Made by a program: the position numbers and the translations under genes. Positions 8,935 through 18,705 of a stretch of 64,000 nucleotides of DNA are shown here, in pieces. The stretch spans positions 124,001-188,000 of the forward strand of contig JOBE01000003.1 in the NCBI GenBank assembly GCA_000717735.1, read 5' to 3'. Positions within the stretch are counted from its first letter, which is position 1. Each line of letters starts with the position of its first letter. This stretch comes from Streptomyces griseoluteus. Its GTDB lineage: Bacteria; Actinomycetota; Actinomycetes; Streptomycetales; Streptomycetaceae. A model generated the notes under the pieces. It worked only from the letters and a program-made list of their open reading frames with translations. It ran no database searches and was not told the DNA's origin.

Positions 8935-11295
8935 GTGGCCGAGGCGGCAGAAATCCAGGGAACCGGTCCCTCACCTGCCCGCCGATGGCTGCGGCGCACA
9001 ATCACCGTCGCCTTCGGGGCGCCGCTCCTCGCCGGGCTGCTCCAGGCCCCGGCCGCCACCTCCCCGGCGATGGCCGCCGAAGAGGCCACCGGCTCGAAGA
9101 CCGTCGATGTGTCCCTCGACACGTTGGCTCCGAGCGCCCCTGTCGAAGGGGACACCGTCACCGTCACCGGAACGGTGACCAACCGCGGCAAGAAGACGAT
9201 CACCGACGCGACCGTGGACCTCCGCGTCGGGCCGCGCATGACGAGCCGCAGCGAGATCGAGCAGGTGACGGGGCGTACCGGCTTCCGGAGCGACAGCGAC
9301 CCCGCTCCCCTCGAAGACGCCCCCACCGTCGAGATCCCCCGGCTGGGCGCCGGCCTGAGCGCGGAGTTCTCCCTCTCCGTGCCGGTCTCCGCACTCGAAC
9401 TCGACGAGGCGGGCGTCTACCAGCTGGGTGTCTCCCTCACCGGCAAGACCTCGGACAGGCTCTACGACCGGGTACTGGGCATCGAGCGGACCTTCGTGCC
9501 GTACCAGCCCGAGCCCACCGAGAAGAAGACCCAGCTCACCTACCTCTGGCCGCTGATCTCCTCTTCCCACGTCTCGGCCGAGACGGGCACGGACGATCAG
9601 CAGACGCCGGTCTTCGAGGACGACACCCTGGCGACCGAGCTGAAGCCGGGCGGCCGGCTCGACCAGCTCGTCTCGCTGGGCAAGGACCTCCCGGTCACCT
9701 GGGTGGTGGACCCCGACCTGCTGGCCTCCGTCGACGCCATGGCGAACGGCTACCGCGTCAAGGACGGCACCCTGCACGTCCCCGGCAAGAACCAGGCCGT
9801 CGCCGAGCGGTGGCTGAACACGCTGGAGAAGGCGGTGCAGGGCCGCAAGGTCGTCGCCCTCCCCTTCGCGGACCCCGACCTCGCCTCACTCGCTCACCGC
9901 GGCAAGGACGTCCCCGGCTCGCTCGGGCACCTCCAGTCGGCGACCGCCCTCGCCGCGGGAACGGTGGAGACCGTCCTCCACGTCCAGCCCTCCACCGAAT
10001 TCGCCTGGCCCGCCGACGGGGCCGTGGACCGCTCGATCGTGGCGGTGGCGACCTCGGCCGGCGCCGACAAGGTGATCGCCCGCAGCGACAGCGTCCGCGA
10101 CGACCTCCCCTACACGCCGACGGCGGCCCGCCCCTTCGGCGACGGCAGCACCACGGCCGTGGTGAGCGACGCGCTGCTGTCCACCGCCTTCGACGGGGAC
10201 ATGGTGCGCGCGGAGAACTCCACGCTCGCGGTCCAGGAGTTCCTCGCCCAGTCCCTCGCGATCACCCTGGAACAGCCGGAGAAGCAGCGCAGCATCGTGG
10301 TCGCCCCCCAGCGGGTGCCCGGCGTCGCCCAGGCGCAGACCATGGCGACCGCCCTGCACGGCCTCTCCGCCCGGCGCTGGAGCCAGCCCGTCGACCTCCT
10401 GGTGGCCGCCGCGGCCAAGCCCGACCCGGACGCGTCCACCGCGGTGCCCGGCAGCTCCAAGTACCCGAAGAAGCTGCGCGACCAGGAACTGCCGGTCCAG
10501 GCCTTCCGGGACATGAAGACCACCCGCGACGAGCTCGACGACTTCAAGGTCATCCTGACCTCGCCGGACCGCGTCGTGACCCCGTTCGGCAACGCGATCA
10601 ACCGCGAGATGTCGACCTCGTGGCGCGGACAGGCCAGAGCAGCCGCGATCTACCGCGGCGACGTCCTGGACTACCTGCAGACCCTCACCGAGGGCGTCCA
10701 GCTCGTCGACAAGTCGGACCTCGTGCTCTCCGGCCGCAGCGCCACGATCCCCGTGACCGTCCAGAACCAGCTGCTGCAGGACGTGCATCTGGTGCTGCGG
10801 CTCACCTCCGGCAACAAGAACCGGCTGCAGCTGAACGGCGACGGGTTCTCCGAACTGCCGGTGAAGGTCAACGGCGGGCACAGCCAGTCGGTGAAGTTCG
10901 AGGCATCGGCCAACGTCAACGGCCAGGTGCCGATGACGGCCCAGCTCTACACCGAGGACGGCACCCCGTACGGACAGCCGATGACCTTCAACGTGAAGGT
11001 CTCCGAGATCACCGCCACGGTGATGCTGGTGATCGCCGGCGGCGTCCTCCTCCTCGTCCTGGCCGGTGTGCGGATGTACAGCCAGCGCAAGCGGGTGGCC
11101 GCGCGGAAGGCCGAGGCCGAGGCGGCGGAAACGGACGCGGAGCCGGACGGGACCGAGGCAGCGGCGGGTACGGAGGCGCCGGCGCCGCAGCCGGAGGCCG
11201 ACGGGCACGAACCCGAGCAGCCGAGTGACCCGACACCGGACACCGGGCCCGAAAGCGGCGACCCGTCGGGCACGGGTGAGAAAGTGGACCGTTGA
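8935..11295 (+). CDS. large exported membrane-anchored protein (DUF6049 type)
   Basis: 786 residues. An N-terminal signal sequence (after RRWLRRT, hydrophobic VAFGAPLLAGLLQAPAA, cleavage near AMAAEE) leads to a long extracytoplasmic region beginning with an immunoglobulin-like fold (SLDTLAPSAPVEGDTVTVTG). A single membrane helix near the end (ITATVMLVIAGGVLLLVLAG, about 695-715) is followed by a basic stop-transfer and an acidic, A/E/P-rich cytoplasmic tail. The GTG start at 8935 is preceded by GAGGAC about 8 nt earlier; an in-frame ATG at 8863 is possible. It lies 45 bp upstream of murJ in the same direction, a pairing kept in streptomycetes. The position suggests a role tied to lipid II export or envelope assembly, but no function is shown by the sequence. 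Confidence 0.85.
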   Translation: MAEAAEIQGTGPSPARRWLRRTITVAFGAPLLAGLLQAPAATSPAMAAEEATGSKTVDVSLDTLAPSAPVEGDTVTVTGTVTNRGKKTITDATVDLRVGPRMTSRSEIEQVTGRTGFRSDSDPAPLEDAPTVEIPRLGAGLSAEFSLSVPVSALELDEAGVYQLGVSLTGKTSDRLYDRVLGIERTFVPYQPEPTEKKTQLTYLWPLISSSHVSAETGTDDQQTPVFEDDTLATELKPGGRLDQLVSLGKDLPVTWVVDPDLLASVDAMANGYRVKDGTLHVPGKNQAVAERWLNTLEKAVQGRKVVALPFADPDLASLAHRGKDVPGSLGHLQSATALAAGTVETVLHVQPSTEFAWPADGAVDRSIVAVATSAGADKVIARSDSVRDDLPYTPTAARPFGDGSTTAVVSDALLSTAFDGDMVRAENSTLAVQEFLAQSLAITLEQPEKQRSIVVAPQRVPGVAQAQTMATALHGLSARRWSQPVDLLVAAAAKPDPDASTAVPGSSKYPKKLRDQELPVQAFRDMKTTRDELDDFKVILTSPDRVVTPFGNAINREMSTSWRGQARAAAIYRGDVLDYLQTLTEGVQLVDKSDLVLSGRSATIPVTVQNQLLQDVHLVLRLTSGNKNRLQLNGDGFSELPVKVNGGHSQSVKFEASANVNGQVPMTAQLYTEDGTPYGQPMTFNVKVSEITATVMLVIAGGVLLLVLAGVRMYSQRKRVAARKAEAEAAETDAEPDGTEAAAGTEAPAPQPEADGHEPEQPSDPTPDTGPESGDPSGTGEKVDR

Positions 11296-11340
11296 GCGAT
11301 GTCGTGGCCGGTCGGCCGGGGACGATGAGGTGGGGTAACC

Positions 11341-13575
11341 ATGAACGCGCCGTACGACGGTGACCGCGGCCAGGGCGCGGGCGGCACCGCGCCGTCCGGT
11401 GGGACGCCCTCGGCACCTCCCGGCTCCGGCTACCCGCCGATGCCACCCCAGCAGGACACGCCCGGCCCGCAGGGGCAGGACCCCTACGCACAGGACGTCC
11501 ACCCGCAGAACCCGTACGCCCAGGACCCCTACGTCCAGGACGTCTTCACCCATGACCCGTACCGGGCCCAGGACCTCTCCGCGCAGGACCCGGTGGGCGA
11601 GGCGCTCTACGACCGCGCCGCGCACCCGCCGCCCCCGCCCGGCACCTACCAGGAGCCTCAGCCGCTCTACCAGCAGCCCGCCGCGCCCCAGCACGCGCCC
11701 GACCCCCGGGTGTGGGCGCAGACTCCCGCCCCGGAGCCCGACGGCACCTCGCGCCACCTTCCGTACGGCGACGACGCCCGCACCGTCCAGTTCACCGGCG
11801 TCGACGACCTGGTGACCCGGGCCGGCGACGAGCAGCCCGAACCGGACGCCTTCGCGCACCTCTACCGGGACCAGCAGACGCCCGGCCAGGTACCGCCCCC
11901 CGCCCCGGAGCCGGACCCCATGCCCGCCCCCGCCCCCAAGAAGTCCGGCCGTGCCTCCGGGCTGCTGAAGTCGAGCGCGGTGATGGCGGCGGGCACCCTG
12001 GTCTCCCGGCTCACCGGATTCGTCCGCAGCCTGGTGATCACCGGCGCCCTCGGCGCGGCCCTGCTCGGTGACACCTTCACCATCGCCTACACCCTGCCGA
12101 CGATGATCTACATCCTCACCGTCGGCGGTGGCCTCAACTCGGTCTTCGTCCCCCAGCTCGTCCGCTCGATGAAGAACGACGAGGACGGCGGCGAGGCCTA
12201 CGCCAACCGCCTGCTGACCCTGGTCATGGTGGCGCTCGGCGCGATCGTGCTCCTCGCCGTCTTCGCGGCGCCGGTGCTCATCCGGCTGATGTCGAACACC
12301 ATCGCCGACGACGCCGCGGCCAACAGCGTGGCCGTGACCTTCGCCCGCTACTGCCTGCCCACGATCTTCTTCATGGGCGTGCACGTGGTGATGGGTCAGA
12401 TCCTGAACGCACGCGGCAAGTTCGGCGCGATGATGTGGACGCCGGTCCTCAACAACATCGTCATGATCGTCACCTTCGGTCTCTTCATCTGGGTCTACGG
12501 CACCTCCGCCGATTCCCACATGGGCGTGCAGACCATCCCGGACGAGGGCATCCGCCTGCTCGGCATCGGCACCCTGCTCGGACTCGTCGTGCAGGCCCTG
12601 GCGATGATCCCGTACCTCCGCGAGACGGGCTTCCGCTTCCGGCCCCGCTTCGACTGGAAGGGGCACGGGCTCGGCAAGACGGTCAAGCTCGCCAAGTGGA
12701 CCGTCCTCTTCGTCCTCGCCAACCAGGCCGGCGTCCTGGTGGTCACCCAGCTCGCCACGGCCGCCGGTGAGGAGTCAGGGAAGGACGGCGCCGGCTTCCT
12801 GGCCTACTCGAACGCCCAGCTGATCTGGGGCATGCCGCAGGCCATCATCACGGTCTCCGTCATGGCCGCGCTGCTGCCGCGGATCTCCCGTGCCGCCCAC
12901 GACGGCGACCCCGGAGCCGTCCGCGACGACATCTCGCAGGGTCTGCGCAACTCGGCCGTCGCCATCGTCCCGGTCTCCTTCGCCTTCCTGGCGCTCGGTG
13001 TCCCGATGTCCACGCTGCTGTACGCCTCCAGCGGCCTGGAGGCCGCCCGGGGCATGGGCTTCATCCTGATGGCCTTCGGTCTCGGCCTGATCCCCTACTC
13101 CGTCCAGTACGTCGTGCTCCGCGGCTTCTACGCCTACGAGGACACCCGGACGCCCTTCTACAACACGGTCATCGTCGCCGCCGTCAACGCGGCGGCGTCG
13201 GCCATCTGTTACGTCGTCCTCCCCGCCCAGTGGGCCGTCGTCGGCATGGCCGCCTCGTACGGGCTCGCCTACGCCGTCGGTGTCGGCATCGCGTGGCGCC
13301 GCCTCCGCACCCGCCTCGGCGGCGACCTGGACGGCACCCACGTGATGCGCACCTACGCGCGCCTCTGCATGGCCTCCGTACCCGCCGCGATCGTCTCCGG
13401 CGCCGTGGGCTTCGGTCTGCTGAAACTCCTGGGCGAAGGCGCGTTGGGCTCGCTCGTCGCCCTCCTCGTGGGCGGAGCGGTACTCCTCGGAGTCTTCTTC
13501 ATCGCGGCCAAGCGCATGCGGATCGCGGAGCTGAACACCCTGGTCGGCATGGTGCGCGGACGCCTGGGACGCTGA
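11341..13575 (+). CDS. murJ: MurJ lipid II flippase (MviN family)
   Basis: 744 residues. The first 200 are disordered, P/Q/D-rich and contain imperfect repeats of the type DPYAQDVHPQNPYAQDPYVQD. The MurJ core begins at about 205 (SAVMAAGTLVSRLTGFVRSLVI) and has about 14 membrane segments; landmarks include NSVFVPQLVRSMKND and VVLRGFYAYEDTRTPFY. MurJ moves lipid-linked peptidoglycan precursor across the membrane. The ATG follows GAGGTGGGGTAACC. The following gene encodes a membrane pseudokinase; in Mycobacterium tuberculosis the two modules are fused in one MviN protein, so these two genes are likely partners. Confidence 0.93.
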   Translation: MNAPYDGDRGQGAGGTAPSGGTPSAPPGSGYPPMPPQQDTPGPQGQDPYAQDVHPQNPYAQDPYVQDVFTHDPYRAQDLSAQDPVGEALYDRAAHPPPPPGTYQEPQPLYQQPAAPQHAPDPRVWAQTPAPEPDGTSRHLPYGDDARTVQFTGVDDLVTRAGDEQPEPDAFAHLYRDQQTPGQVPPPAPEPDPMPAPAPKKSGRASGLLKSSAVMAAGTLVSRLTGFVRSLVITGALGAALLGDTFTIAYTLPTMIYILTVGGGLNSVFVPQLVRSMKNDEDGGEAYANRLLTLVMVALGAIVLLAVFAAPVLIRLMSNTIADDAAANSVAVTFARYCLPTIFFMGVHVVMGQILNARGKFGAMMWTPVLNNIVMIVTFGLFIWVYGTSADSHMGVQTIPDEGIRLLGIGTLLGLVVQALAMIPYLRETGFRFRPRFDWKGHGLGKTVKLAKWTVLFVLANQAGVLVVTQLATAAGEESGKDGAGFLAYSNAQLIWGMPQAIITVSVMAALLPRISRAAHDGDPGAVRDDISQGLRNSAVAIVPVSFAFLALGVPMSTLLYASSGLEAARGMGFILMAFGLGLIPYSVQYVVLRGFYAYEDTRTPFYNTVIVAAVNAAASAICYVVLPAQWAVVGMAASYGLAYAVGVGIAWRRLRTRLGGDLDGTHVMRTYARLCMASVPAAIVSGAVGFGLLKLLGEGALGSLVALLVGGAVLLGVFFIAAKRMRIAELNTLVGMVRGRLGR

Positions 13576-13692
13576 ACCTGCGGGCTCGCACAACCATCGG
13601 GGGGAACCGCGTGTCGTGCATAGCGTCCGACTGTGGGCACAATTGGCTTGGCTGTTGGATGTGGCGCAACGGATGGGGAGGCAGGAACGACG

Positions 13693-15417
13693 GTGGCGGA
13701 ACGTAGCACGGCTGCCGTCGACGTGGCCGACAACAGCGGTGACGACCCGCTGACCGCCAAGGCGGGCACGGCCGCGACCGACGGGGTGGCGGAAGAGCAG
13801 AAGACGGCGGACACGTCCGCCGAGGGCACGGACAAGAAGGCGGTCGAACGACAGAGCGGCGAACAGCCCTCCATCACGGCACCGGAACTGCACAGCGGCC
13901 ACAAGCTGGCCAGGCGCTACCGGCTGGAGGAGTGCGTCACCCGTCTGGACGGCTTCAGCAGCTGGCGTGCCGTCGACGAGAAACTGCGGCGTGCCGTCGG
14001 GGTCCACCTCCTGCCCGCCCACCACCCCCGGGCCCGCTCGGTCCTCGCCGCGGCCCGCTCCTCGGCCCTCCTCGGCGACCCCCGCTTCGTCCAGGTCCTC
14101 GACGCCGTCGAGGAGAACGACCTCGTGTACGTCGTGCACGAGTGGCTGCCCGACTCCACCGAACTGACCGCGCTGCTCGCGGCCGGCCCGCTGGAGCCCC
14201 ACGACGCCTACCAGCTCGTCAGCCAGGTCTCCCAGGCCATGGCCGCCGCCCACCGCGAAGGCCTCGCCCACCTCCGGCTGACCCCGAGCGCCGTCCTGCG
14301 CAGCTCCACCGGTCAGTACCGGATCCGCGGCCTGGCCGTGAACGCGGCCCTGCGCGGCATCACCGCCGAGCGTCCGCAGCGCAGCGACACCGAGGCCATC
14401 GGCGCGCTCCTGTACGCCGCACTCACCCAGCGCTGGCCGTACGACAGCGACGCCTACGGGCTCTCCGGCCTCCCCAAGGGCGTCGGGCTGCTCGCGCCCG
14501 ACCAGGTCCGTGCCGGAGTCCACCGGGGCCTCTCCGAGATCGCCATGCGCGCCCTGGCCAACGACGGTGCCACCGCCTCGCGCCAGGAGCCGCCCTGCAC
14601 CACTCCGGACGAGCTGGCCAAGGCGGTGGCCGCGATGCCCCGGGTGAAGCCGCCGGAGCCGGAGTTCGCCGCGCCGCCCGAGTACCAGCGCACGACGTAC
14701 CAACAGGGCACGTACGGCCGCCCCCAGCTCCGCCCCCAGGCCACCCAGCCGGTGATCGTCCCGCCGCCTCCGCTGCAGAGCCGCACCGGCAGGGCCCTGA
14801 AGTGGGCCGTCTCGGCCCTGCTGATCGCCGCGCTGGGCCTCGGCAGCTGGCAGATCGCGGACCGTCTCCTCGGCCAGGAGAACCCGCCTGAGACGCCGAA
14901 CACGTCTCCGACGATCGACGACGAGAAGCCCGAGCCGCCCAAGCCGCTCAAGGTCCGGTCGGCCGAGGAGTACGCACCTGACGGCCTGCCGCAGAACCGC
15001 CAGGGAGTCGGCGACACCTACGACAGCGACAGTTCGACGTACTGGCGCACCAAGACATTCGTCGACGGGCCTGTCCTTGCCCCGTACAAGCAGGGCGTCG
15101 GCATCGTCTACGACCTCGGGAGCGAGCAGAACGTCTCGTCGGCTTCCATAGCGCTCCGCTACGGCGGACCGAACACCGTGGTCACGCTGTACGCGGCGGA
15201 CTCGCTCTCGCCCTCCGGCACCCCGGACTCCATGAAGAAGATCGCCACGGTCGAGACCTCGGACTCGACGGCGAAGCCGGTGACCAAGACGCCGGTCAAG
15301 ACCCGCTACGTCCTCCTCTGGATGACCTCGGTGCCGTACTCCGGCGGTGACCAGTACTTCGGGGCCGGCTACAAGCAGGCGATCACCGACGTGTCGTTCC
15401 AGGGGACCGCGCCCTAG
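13693..15417 (+). CDS. membrane pseudokinase with extracytoplasmic discoidin-like domain, MurJ partner
   Basis: About 574 residues. After an acidic disordered head, residues about 70-315 form a protein kinase-like fold (ARRYRLEECVTRLDGFSSWRA to ALTQRWPYD), but the key residues are absent: no AxK lysine, HLRLTPSAV where HRDxKPxN is expected, and no DFG. One membrane helix follows (ALKWAVSALLIAALGLGSW, about 370-388), then an outer domain with a beta-rich pattern (YWRTKTFVDGPVLAPYKQG, GIVYDLGSEQNVSSASIALR) like F5/8 type C or carbohydrate-binding modules. The GTG at 13693 follows GGGGAGGCAGG; another GTG at 13633 lengthens the frame. The arrangement equals the C-terminal half of mycobacterial MviN, suggesting phospho- or FHA-dependent control of MurJ. 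Confidence 0.85.
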   Translation: MAERSTAAVDVADNSGDDPLTAKAGTAATDGVAEEQKTADTSAEGTDKKAVERQSGEQPSITAPELHSGHKLARRYRLEECVTRLDGFSSWRAVDEKLRRAVGVHLLPAHHPRARSVLAAARSSALLGDPRFVQVLDAVEENDLVYVVHEWLPDSTELTALLAAGPLEPHDAYQLVSQVSQAMAAAHREGLAHLRLTPSAVLRSSTGQYRIRGLAVNAALRGITAERPQRSDTEAIGALLYAALTQRWPYDSDAYGLSGLPKGVGLLAPDQVRAGVHRGLSEIAMRALANDGATASRQEPPCTTPDELAKAVAAMPRVKPPEPEFAAPPEYQRTTYQQGTYGRPQLRPQATQPVIVPPPPLQSRTGRALKWAVSALLIAALGLGSWQIADRLLGQENPPETPNTSPTIDDEKPEPPKPLKVRSAEEYAPDGLPQNRQGVGDTYDSDSSTYWRTKTFVDGPVLAPYKQGVGIVYDLGSEQNVSSASIALRYGGPNTVVTLYAADSLSPSGTPDSMKKIATVETSDSTAKPVTKTPVKTRYVLLWMTSVPYSGGDQYFGAGYKQAITDVSFQGTAP

Positions 15418-15437
15418 CCACCGACCACGCCCCACCG

Positions 15438-15466
15438 ATGAGCGCCGAGCCCAGCTCGGCGCTCAT
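15438..15466 (+). terminator. 13-bp perfect hairpin after the pseudokinase gene
   Basis: ATGAGCGCCGAGC and its exact complement are separated by only CCA, followed by TTA. It starts 21 bp after the pseudokinase stop and precedes sigM, so sigM must have its own promoter or depend on readthrough. Confidence 0.75.
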
Positions 15467-15526
15467 TTACTTCCGGGCACGGACCGGATTGAATGCCTGC
15501 ACGGCTGCCGAGCGAGGAGGGGAACC

Positions 15527-16237
15527 GTGGCACCTGCGGCTGACGATTCCCGGACGGCGACGGACCACGACCTTCTGGCACGTCACGTCGCCGGGGATCC
15601 CGACGCCTTCGGTGAGCTGGTGCGGCGGCATCGGGATCGGCTCTGGGCGGTGGCCCTGCGGACCCTGGGGGACCGCGAGGAGGCCGCTGATGCCGTTCAG
15701 GACGCCCTCGTCTCGGCCTTCCGGGCCGCCCACACCTTCCGGGGCCAGTCGGCCGTCACCACCTGGCTGCACCGCATCACCGTGAACGCCTGTCTCGACC
15801 GGGCACGCAAGACCGCCTCCCGCAGGACCTCGCCCGTCAACGACACCGACCGGTTCGAGCAGCTCCTCGAACCCCATGAGTCGGCCGAGGCGCCCGTGGA
15901 ACGGCAGGACGTCCACCGGGAGGTCCTTGCCGCACTCGCCGCGATCCCCGCAGACCAGCGCGCCGCCCTTGTCCTGGTGGACATGCAGGGTTATCCGGTC
16001 GCGGAGGCCGCCCGTATCCTCGGCGTTCCCACCGGCACGGTGAAGAGCCGCTGCGCGCGCGGGCGGGCACGCCTGCTGCCGATGGTCACTCATCTGCGCG
16101 TCGATACGGTGGGTAACGAGGCCCCCGATGGGGGAAGGAACCGGACGCCGGGGACATCCGTCCCACCGGTGCCGGGGCCGACGGATACCGGACCGACTGA
16201 TCCAGCTGCTGTGAAGGGCGGAGGTGGGCGCGCGTGA
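15527..16237 (+). CDS. sigM: ECF RNA polymerase sigma factor, SigM-like
   Basis: 236 residues, ECF size. Region 2 spans about residues 15-85 (DPDAFGELVRRHRDRLWAVA, EEAADAVQDALVSAFRA, TTWLHRITVNACLDRARK) and region 4 about 130-185 (ALAAIPADQRAALVLVDMQG, ARILGVPTGTVKSRCARGRA). The GTG start has GCGAGGAGGGGAACC directly before it. The stop overlaps the GTG of the anti-sigma gene by 4 bp, so the pair is translationally coupled. The order murJ - sigM - anti-sigma - trxB - trxA is the same as in M. tuberculosis (mviN - sigM - rsmA - trxB2 - trxC), which supports the name. Confidence 0.9.
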   Translation: MAPAADDSRTATDHDLLARHVAGDPDAFGELVRRHRDRLWAVALRTLGDREEAADAVQDALVSAFRAAHTFRGQSAVTTWLHRITVNACLDRARKTASRRTSPVNDTDRFEQLLEPHESAEAPVERQDVHREVLAALAAIPADQRAALVLVDMQGYPVAEAARILGVPTGTVKSRCARGRARLLPMVTHLRVDTVGNEAPDGGRNRTPGTSVPPVPGPTDTGPTDPAAVKGGGGRA

Positions 16238-17169
16238 CTTCCACGACCGGCAAGGCCGACACAACACAGCACCCGGACGTCTCGGAGATCTCCGATCTGA
16301 CCGAGGGGCTGCTCTCACCGAGCCGCTCCGCCGCCGTACGCCGCCACGTGGACTCCTGTCCGCTCTGCGCCGACGTACGGACCTCCCTGGAGGAGATCCG
16401 CAGTCTCCTGGGCACCCTGCCCGGACCGCCCCGTATGCCTGCCGAGATCGCCGGCCGGATCGACGCCGCCCTCGCCGCCGAAGCCCTCCTCAACGCCACC
16501 ACGCCGGAGAACGACGCCCCCGTTTCACGTGAAACATCGCGCGCGCCTTCAGAGACCGTGCCCTCCCCGGCCCGTACCCCCGGCGCCGAGCGCCCTGCGG
16601 GCCGCCCCGGCGCCGCTACCGGCCCCGGCCGGACCGGAAGGCCCCGCCGCCGCAGGATCGCTCTGCTCTCCACCTTCGGTGCCGCTTTCGGTGCCGTGGT
16701 CCTGGGAACGAGCCTCTACCTCAGCCAGACGGGCCCTCTGCAGGCTGGAGACTCGGCGGGGGACACGATGAAGGCCGACGCCGCCAAGACAGCTCTGAGC
16801 CCCTTCTCCGGCTCTCCGGTCGAGGACAGGGTCCAGGCACTCCTGGCCGACCAGAGCACCCTCACGACACCCCGAGGGGTCGGACCCGAGTCGATGTCCG
16901 CCGAGGCGTCCACCACGCCTCCCCAGCGGAACAGGGACACCGCCGTCCCCGCCTGTGTGCTGGCCGGCACAGGCCGCACCGACGCGACGCTCGGACAGGA
17001 GCGGGGCGAATACGAGGGGACCTCCGCCTATCTGGTCGTCCTGGCGGACCCCGCCGACAGCACCCGGGTCCAGGCCTATGTGCTCGACGCCTCCTGCGCG
17101 GACCGGACCACGGGAAGCGGAAGCCCGGCCGCCGAGCTCCTCTTCAGTCAGACCTACCCCCGCTCCTGA
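16234..17169 (+). CDS. transmembrane zinc-type anti-sigma factor
   Basis: 311 residues. The N-terminal anti-sigma domain carries the H-x3-C-x2-C element (His38, Cys42, Cys45 in [13 protein letters not shown]). A disordered linker, one membrane helix (about 148-170, [20 protein letters not shown]) and an extracytoplasmic domain follow, with cysteines in [10 protein letters not shown] and LDASCADRT that could form a disulfide. It should hold the SigM-like factor at the membrane. A perfect parS lies inside the linker and is read as VSRET. The start codon overlaps the sigM stop. Confidence 0.88.
   Translation: MTSTTGKADTTQHPDVSEISDLTEGLLSPSRSAAVRRHVDSCPLCADVRTSLEEIRSLLGTLPGPPRMPAEIAGRIDAALAAEALLNATTPENDAPVSRETSRAPSETVPSPARTPGAERPAGRPGAATGPGRTGRPRRRRIALLSTFGAAFGAVVLGTSLYLSQTGPLQAGDSAGDTMKADAAKTALSPFSGSPVEDRVQALLADQSTLTTPRGVGPESMSAEASTTPPQRNRDTAVPACVLAGTGRTDATLGQERGEYEGTSAYLVVLADPADSTRVQAYVLDASCADRTTGSGSPAAELLFSQTYPRS
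16522..16535. other. parS: parS centromere site 3, inside the anti-sigma gene
   Basis: Perfect GTTTCACGTGAAAC within coding sequence, read in frame as Val-Ser-Arg-Glu-Thr in a low-complexity linker, where protein constraint is weak. Confidence 0.93.
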
Positions 17170-17210
17170 CCTCGCTCCCCGCCCGGCCACCGTGCCGCGC
17201 GGCGGTCTCG

Positions 17211-17236
17211 GGAATGTACGCCCCTTAGGATCCGTT
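17211..17236 (+). promoter_or_regulatory. SigR-type promoter of trxB-trxA
   Basis: GGAAT (17211-17215), an 18-bp spacer and GTT (17234-17236) match the GGAAT-N18-GTT consensus of the thiol-stress sigma factor SigR. In S. coelicolor the trxBA operon is a founding SigR target. The element lies 73 bp before the trxB start. Confidence 0.85.
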
Positions 17237-17308
17237 GGGTGGGGTGAGAGCGACCGAGACAACCGCCCCCGTAGGCAGTGGCAGTCTGCAGAGACGAGGA
17301 AGACACCC

Positions 17309-18274
17309 GTGAGCGACGTCCGTAACGTGATCATCATTGGCTCCGGGCCCGCGGGTTACACCGCTGCGCTCTACACGGCCCGGGCGTCGCTGAACCCCCT
17401 GGTCTTCGAGGGAGCCGTCACCGCCGGTGGCGCCCTGATGAACACGACCGAGGTCGAGAACTTCCCCGGCTTCCGTGACGGCATCATGGGCCCGGACCTG
17501 ATGGACAACATGCGGGCCCAGGCCGAGCGTTTCGGCGCCGAGCTGGTCCCCGACGACGTCATCGCCGTGGACCTGACCGGTGACATCAAGACCGTCACCG
17601 ACACCGCCGGCACCGTGCACCGCGCCAAGGCCGTCATCGTCACCACCGGCTCCCAGCACCGCAAGCTCGGCCTGCCCAACGAGGACGTGCTCTCCGGCCG
17701 CGGTGTCTCCTGGTGCGCCACCTGCGACGGCTTCTTCTTCAAGGACCAGGACATCGCCGTCGTGGGCGGTGGCGACACCGCGATCGAGGAGGCCACCTTC
17801 CTCTCGCGCTTCGCCAAGTCCGTCACGATCGTCCACCGCCGCGACAGCCTGCGTGCCTCGAAGGCCATGCAGGAGCGCGCCTTCGCCGACCCGAAGATCT
17901 CCTTCGCCTGGGACAGCGAGGTCACCGAGATCCACGGTGAGCAGAAGCTCAGCGGTCTGACCCTGCGGGACACGAAGACCGGTGAGACCCGTCAGCTCGC
18001 GGTCACCGGCCTCTTCATCGCGGTGGGCCACGACCCGCGCACCGAGCTCTTCAAGGGCCAGCTGGACCTCGACGAGGAGGGCTACCTCAAGGTGGCCGCA
18101 CCCTCGACGCGCACGAACCTCACGGGTGTCTTCGGCGCCGGCGATGTCGTCGACCACACCTACCGTCAGGCCATCACGGCCGCCGGCACCGGCTGCTCCG
18201 CGGCGCTCGACGCCGAGCGCTTCCTGGCCGCGCTCGCCGACAGCGAGAAGCTGGCCGAGACCCCCGCAGTCTGA
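17309..18274 (+). CDS. trxB: thioredoxin-disulfide reductase
   Basis: 321 residues. FAD-binding [17 protein letters not shown] at the N-terminus, redox-active WCATC (Cys136 and Cys139), NADPH-binding [12 protein letters not shown] and a second FAD motif [15 protein letters not shown] near the end. It reduces thioredoxin with NADPH in the cytoplasm. GAGACGAGGAAGACACCC before the GTG provides the ribosome binding site. It is followed 47 bp later by trxA and preceded by a SigR-type promoter, so disulfide stress should induce both. Confidence 0.96.
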   Translation: MSDVRNVIIIGSGPAGYTAALYTARASLNPLVFEGAVTAGGALMNTTEVENFPGFRDGIMGPDLMDNMRAQAERFGAELVPDDVIAVDLTGDIKTVTDTAGTVHRAKAVIVTTGSQHRKLGLPNEDVLSGRGVSWCATCDGFFFKDQDIAVVGGGDTAIEEATFLSRFAKSVTIVHRRDSLRASKAMQERAFADPKISFAWDSEVTEIHGEQKLSGLTLRDTKTGETRQLAVTGLFIAVGHDPRTELFKGQLDLDEEGYLKVAAPSTRTNLTGVFGAGDVVDHTYRQAITAAGTGCSAALDAERFLAALADSEKLAETPAV

Positions 18275-18321
18275 CCCGTCCCACTCCCCACCCCACACCC
18301 CGCGAGATCAAGGAGGCCGCT

Positions 18322-18654
18322 GTGGCCCTGAAGACTGTGACTGACGCTTCCTTCGAAGAGGATGTCCTCAAGAGCGACAAGCCCGTCCTGGTGGACTTCT
18401 GGGCCGAGTGGTGCGGCCCGTGCCGCCAGATCGCCCCGTCGCTCGAGGCCATCGCCGCCGAGCACGGCGAGATCGAGATCGTGAAGCTCAACATCGACCA
18501 GAACCCGGCCACGGCTGCCAAGTACGGCGTCATGTCCATCCCGACGCTGAACGTCTACAAGGGCGGCGAGGTCGTGAAGACCATCGTCGGTGCCAAGCCG
18601 AAGGCCGCCATCCTGCGCGACCTGGCGGACTTCGTCGAGCCGAGCAAGGCCTGA
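18322..18654 (+). CDS. trxA: thioredoxin
   Basis: 110 residues with the active site [14 protein letters not shown] (Cys31, Cys34), the cis-proline loop [14 protein letters not shown] and the usual thioredoxin length. GTG start after AAGGAGGCCGCT. It forms an operon with trxB and is the electron donor for ribonucleotide reductase, methionine sulfoxide reductases and similar enzymes. A strong terminator and two parS sites follow. Confidence 0.96.
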   Translation: MALKTVTDASFEEDVLKSDKPVLVDFWAEWCGPCRQIAPSLEAIAAEHGEIEIVKLNIDQNPATAAKYGVMSIPTLNVYKGGEVVKTIVGAKPKAAILRDLADFVEPSKA

Positions 18655-18665
18655 TGCTTTCCGCT

Positions 18666-18679
18666 GTTTCACGTGAAAC
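18666..18679. other. parS: parS centromere site 4
   Basis: Perfect GTTTCACGTGAAAC, 12 bp after the trxA stop; flanked by CT and AG, extending the palindrome to 18 bp. Confidence 0.95.
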
Positions 18680-18688
18680 AGCAGCGTT

Positions 18689-18702
18689 GTTTCACGTGAA
18701 AC
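18689..18702. other. parS: parS centromere site 5
   Basis: Perfect GTTTCACGTGAAAC, 23 bp from site 4 centre to centre, the tightest pair in the window; probably loaded by ParB together with site 4. Confidence 0.95.
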
Positions 18703-18705
18703 AGC

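Noticed and set aside
9886..15435. Long minus-strand frames opposite the exported protein, MurJ and pseudokinase genes
   Set aside because: No recognisable motif or ribosome binding site; real genes lie on the plus strand.
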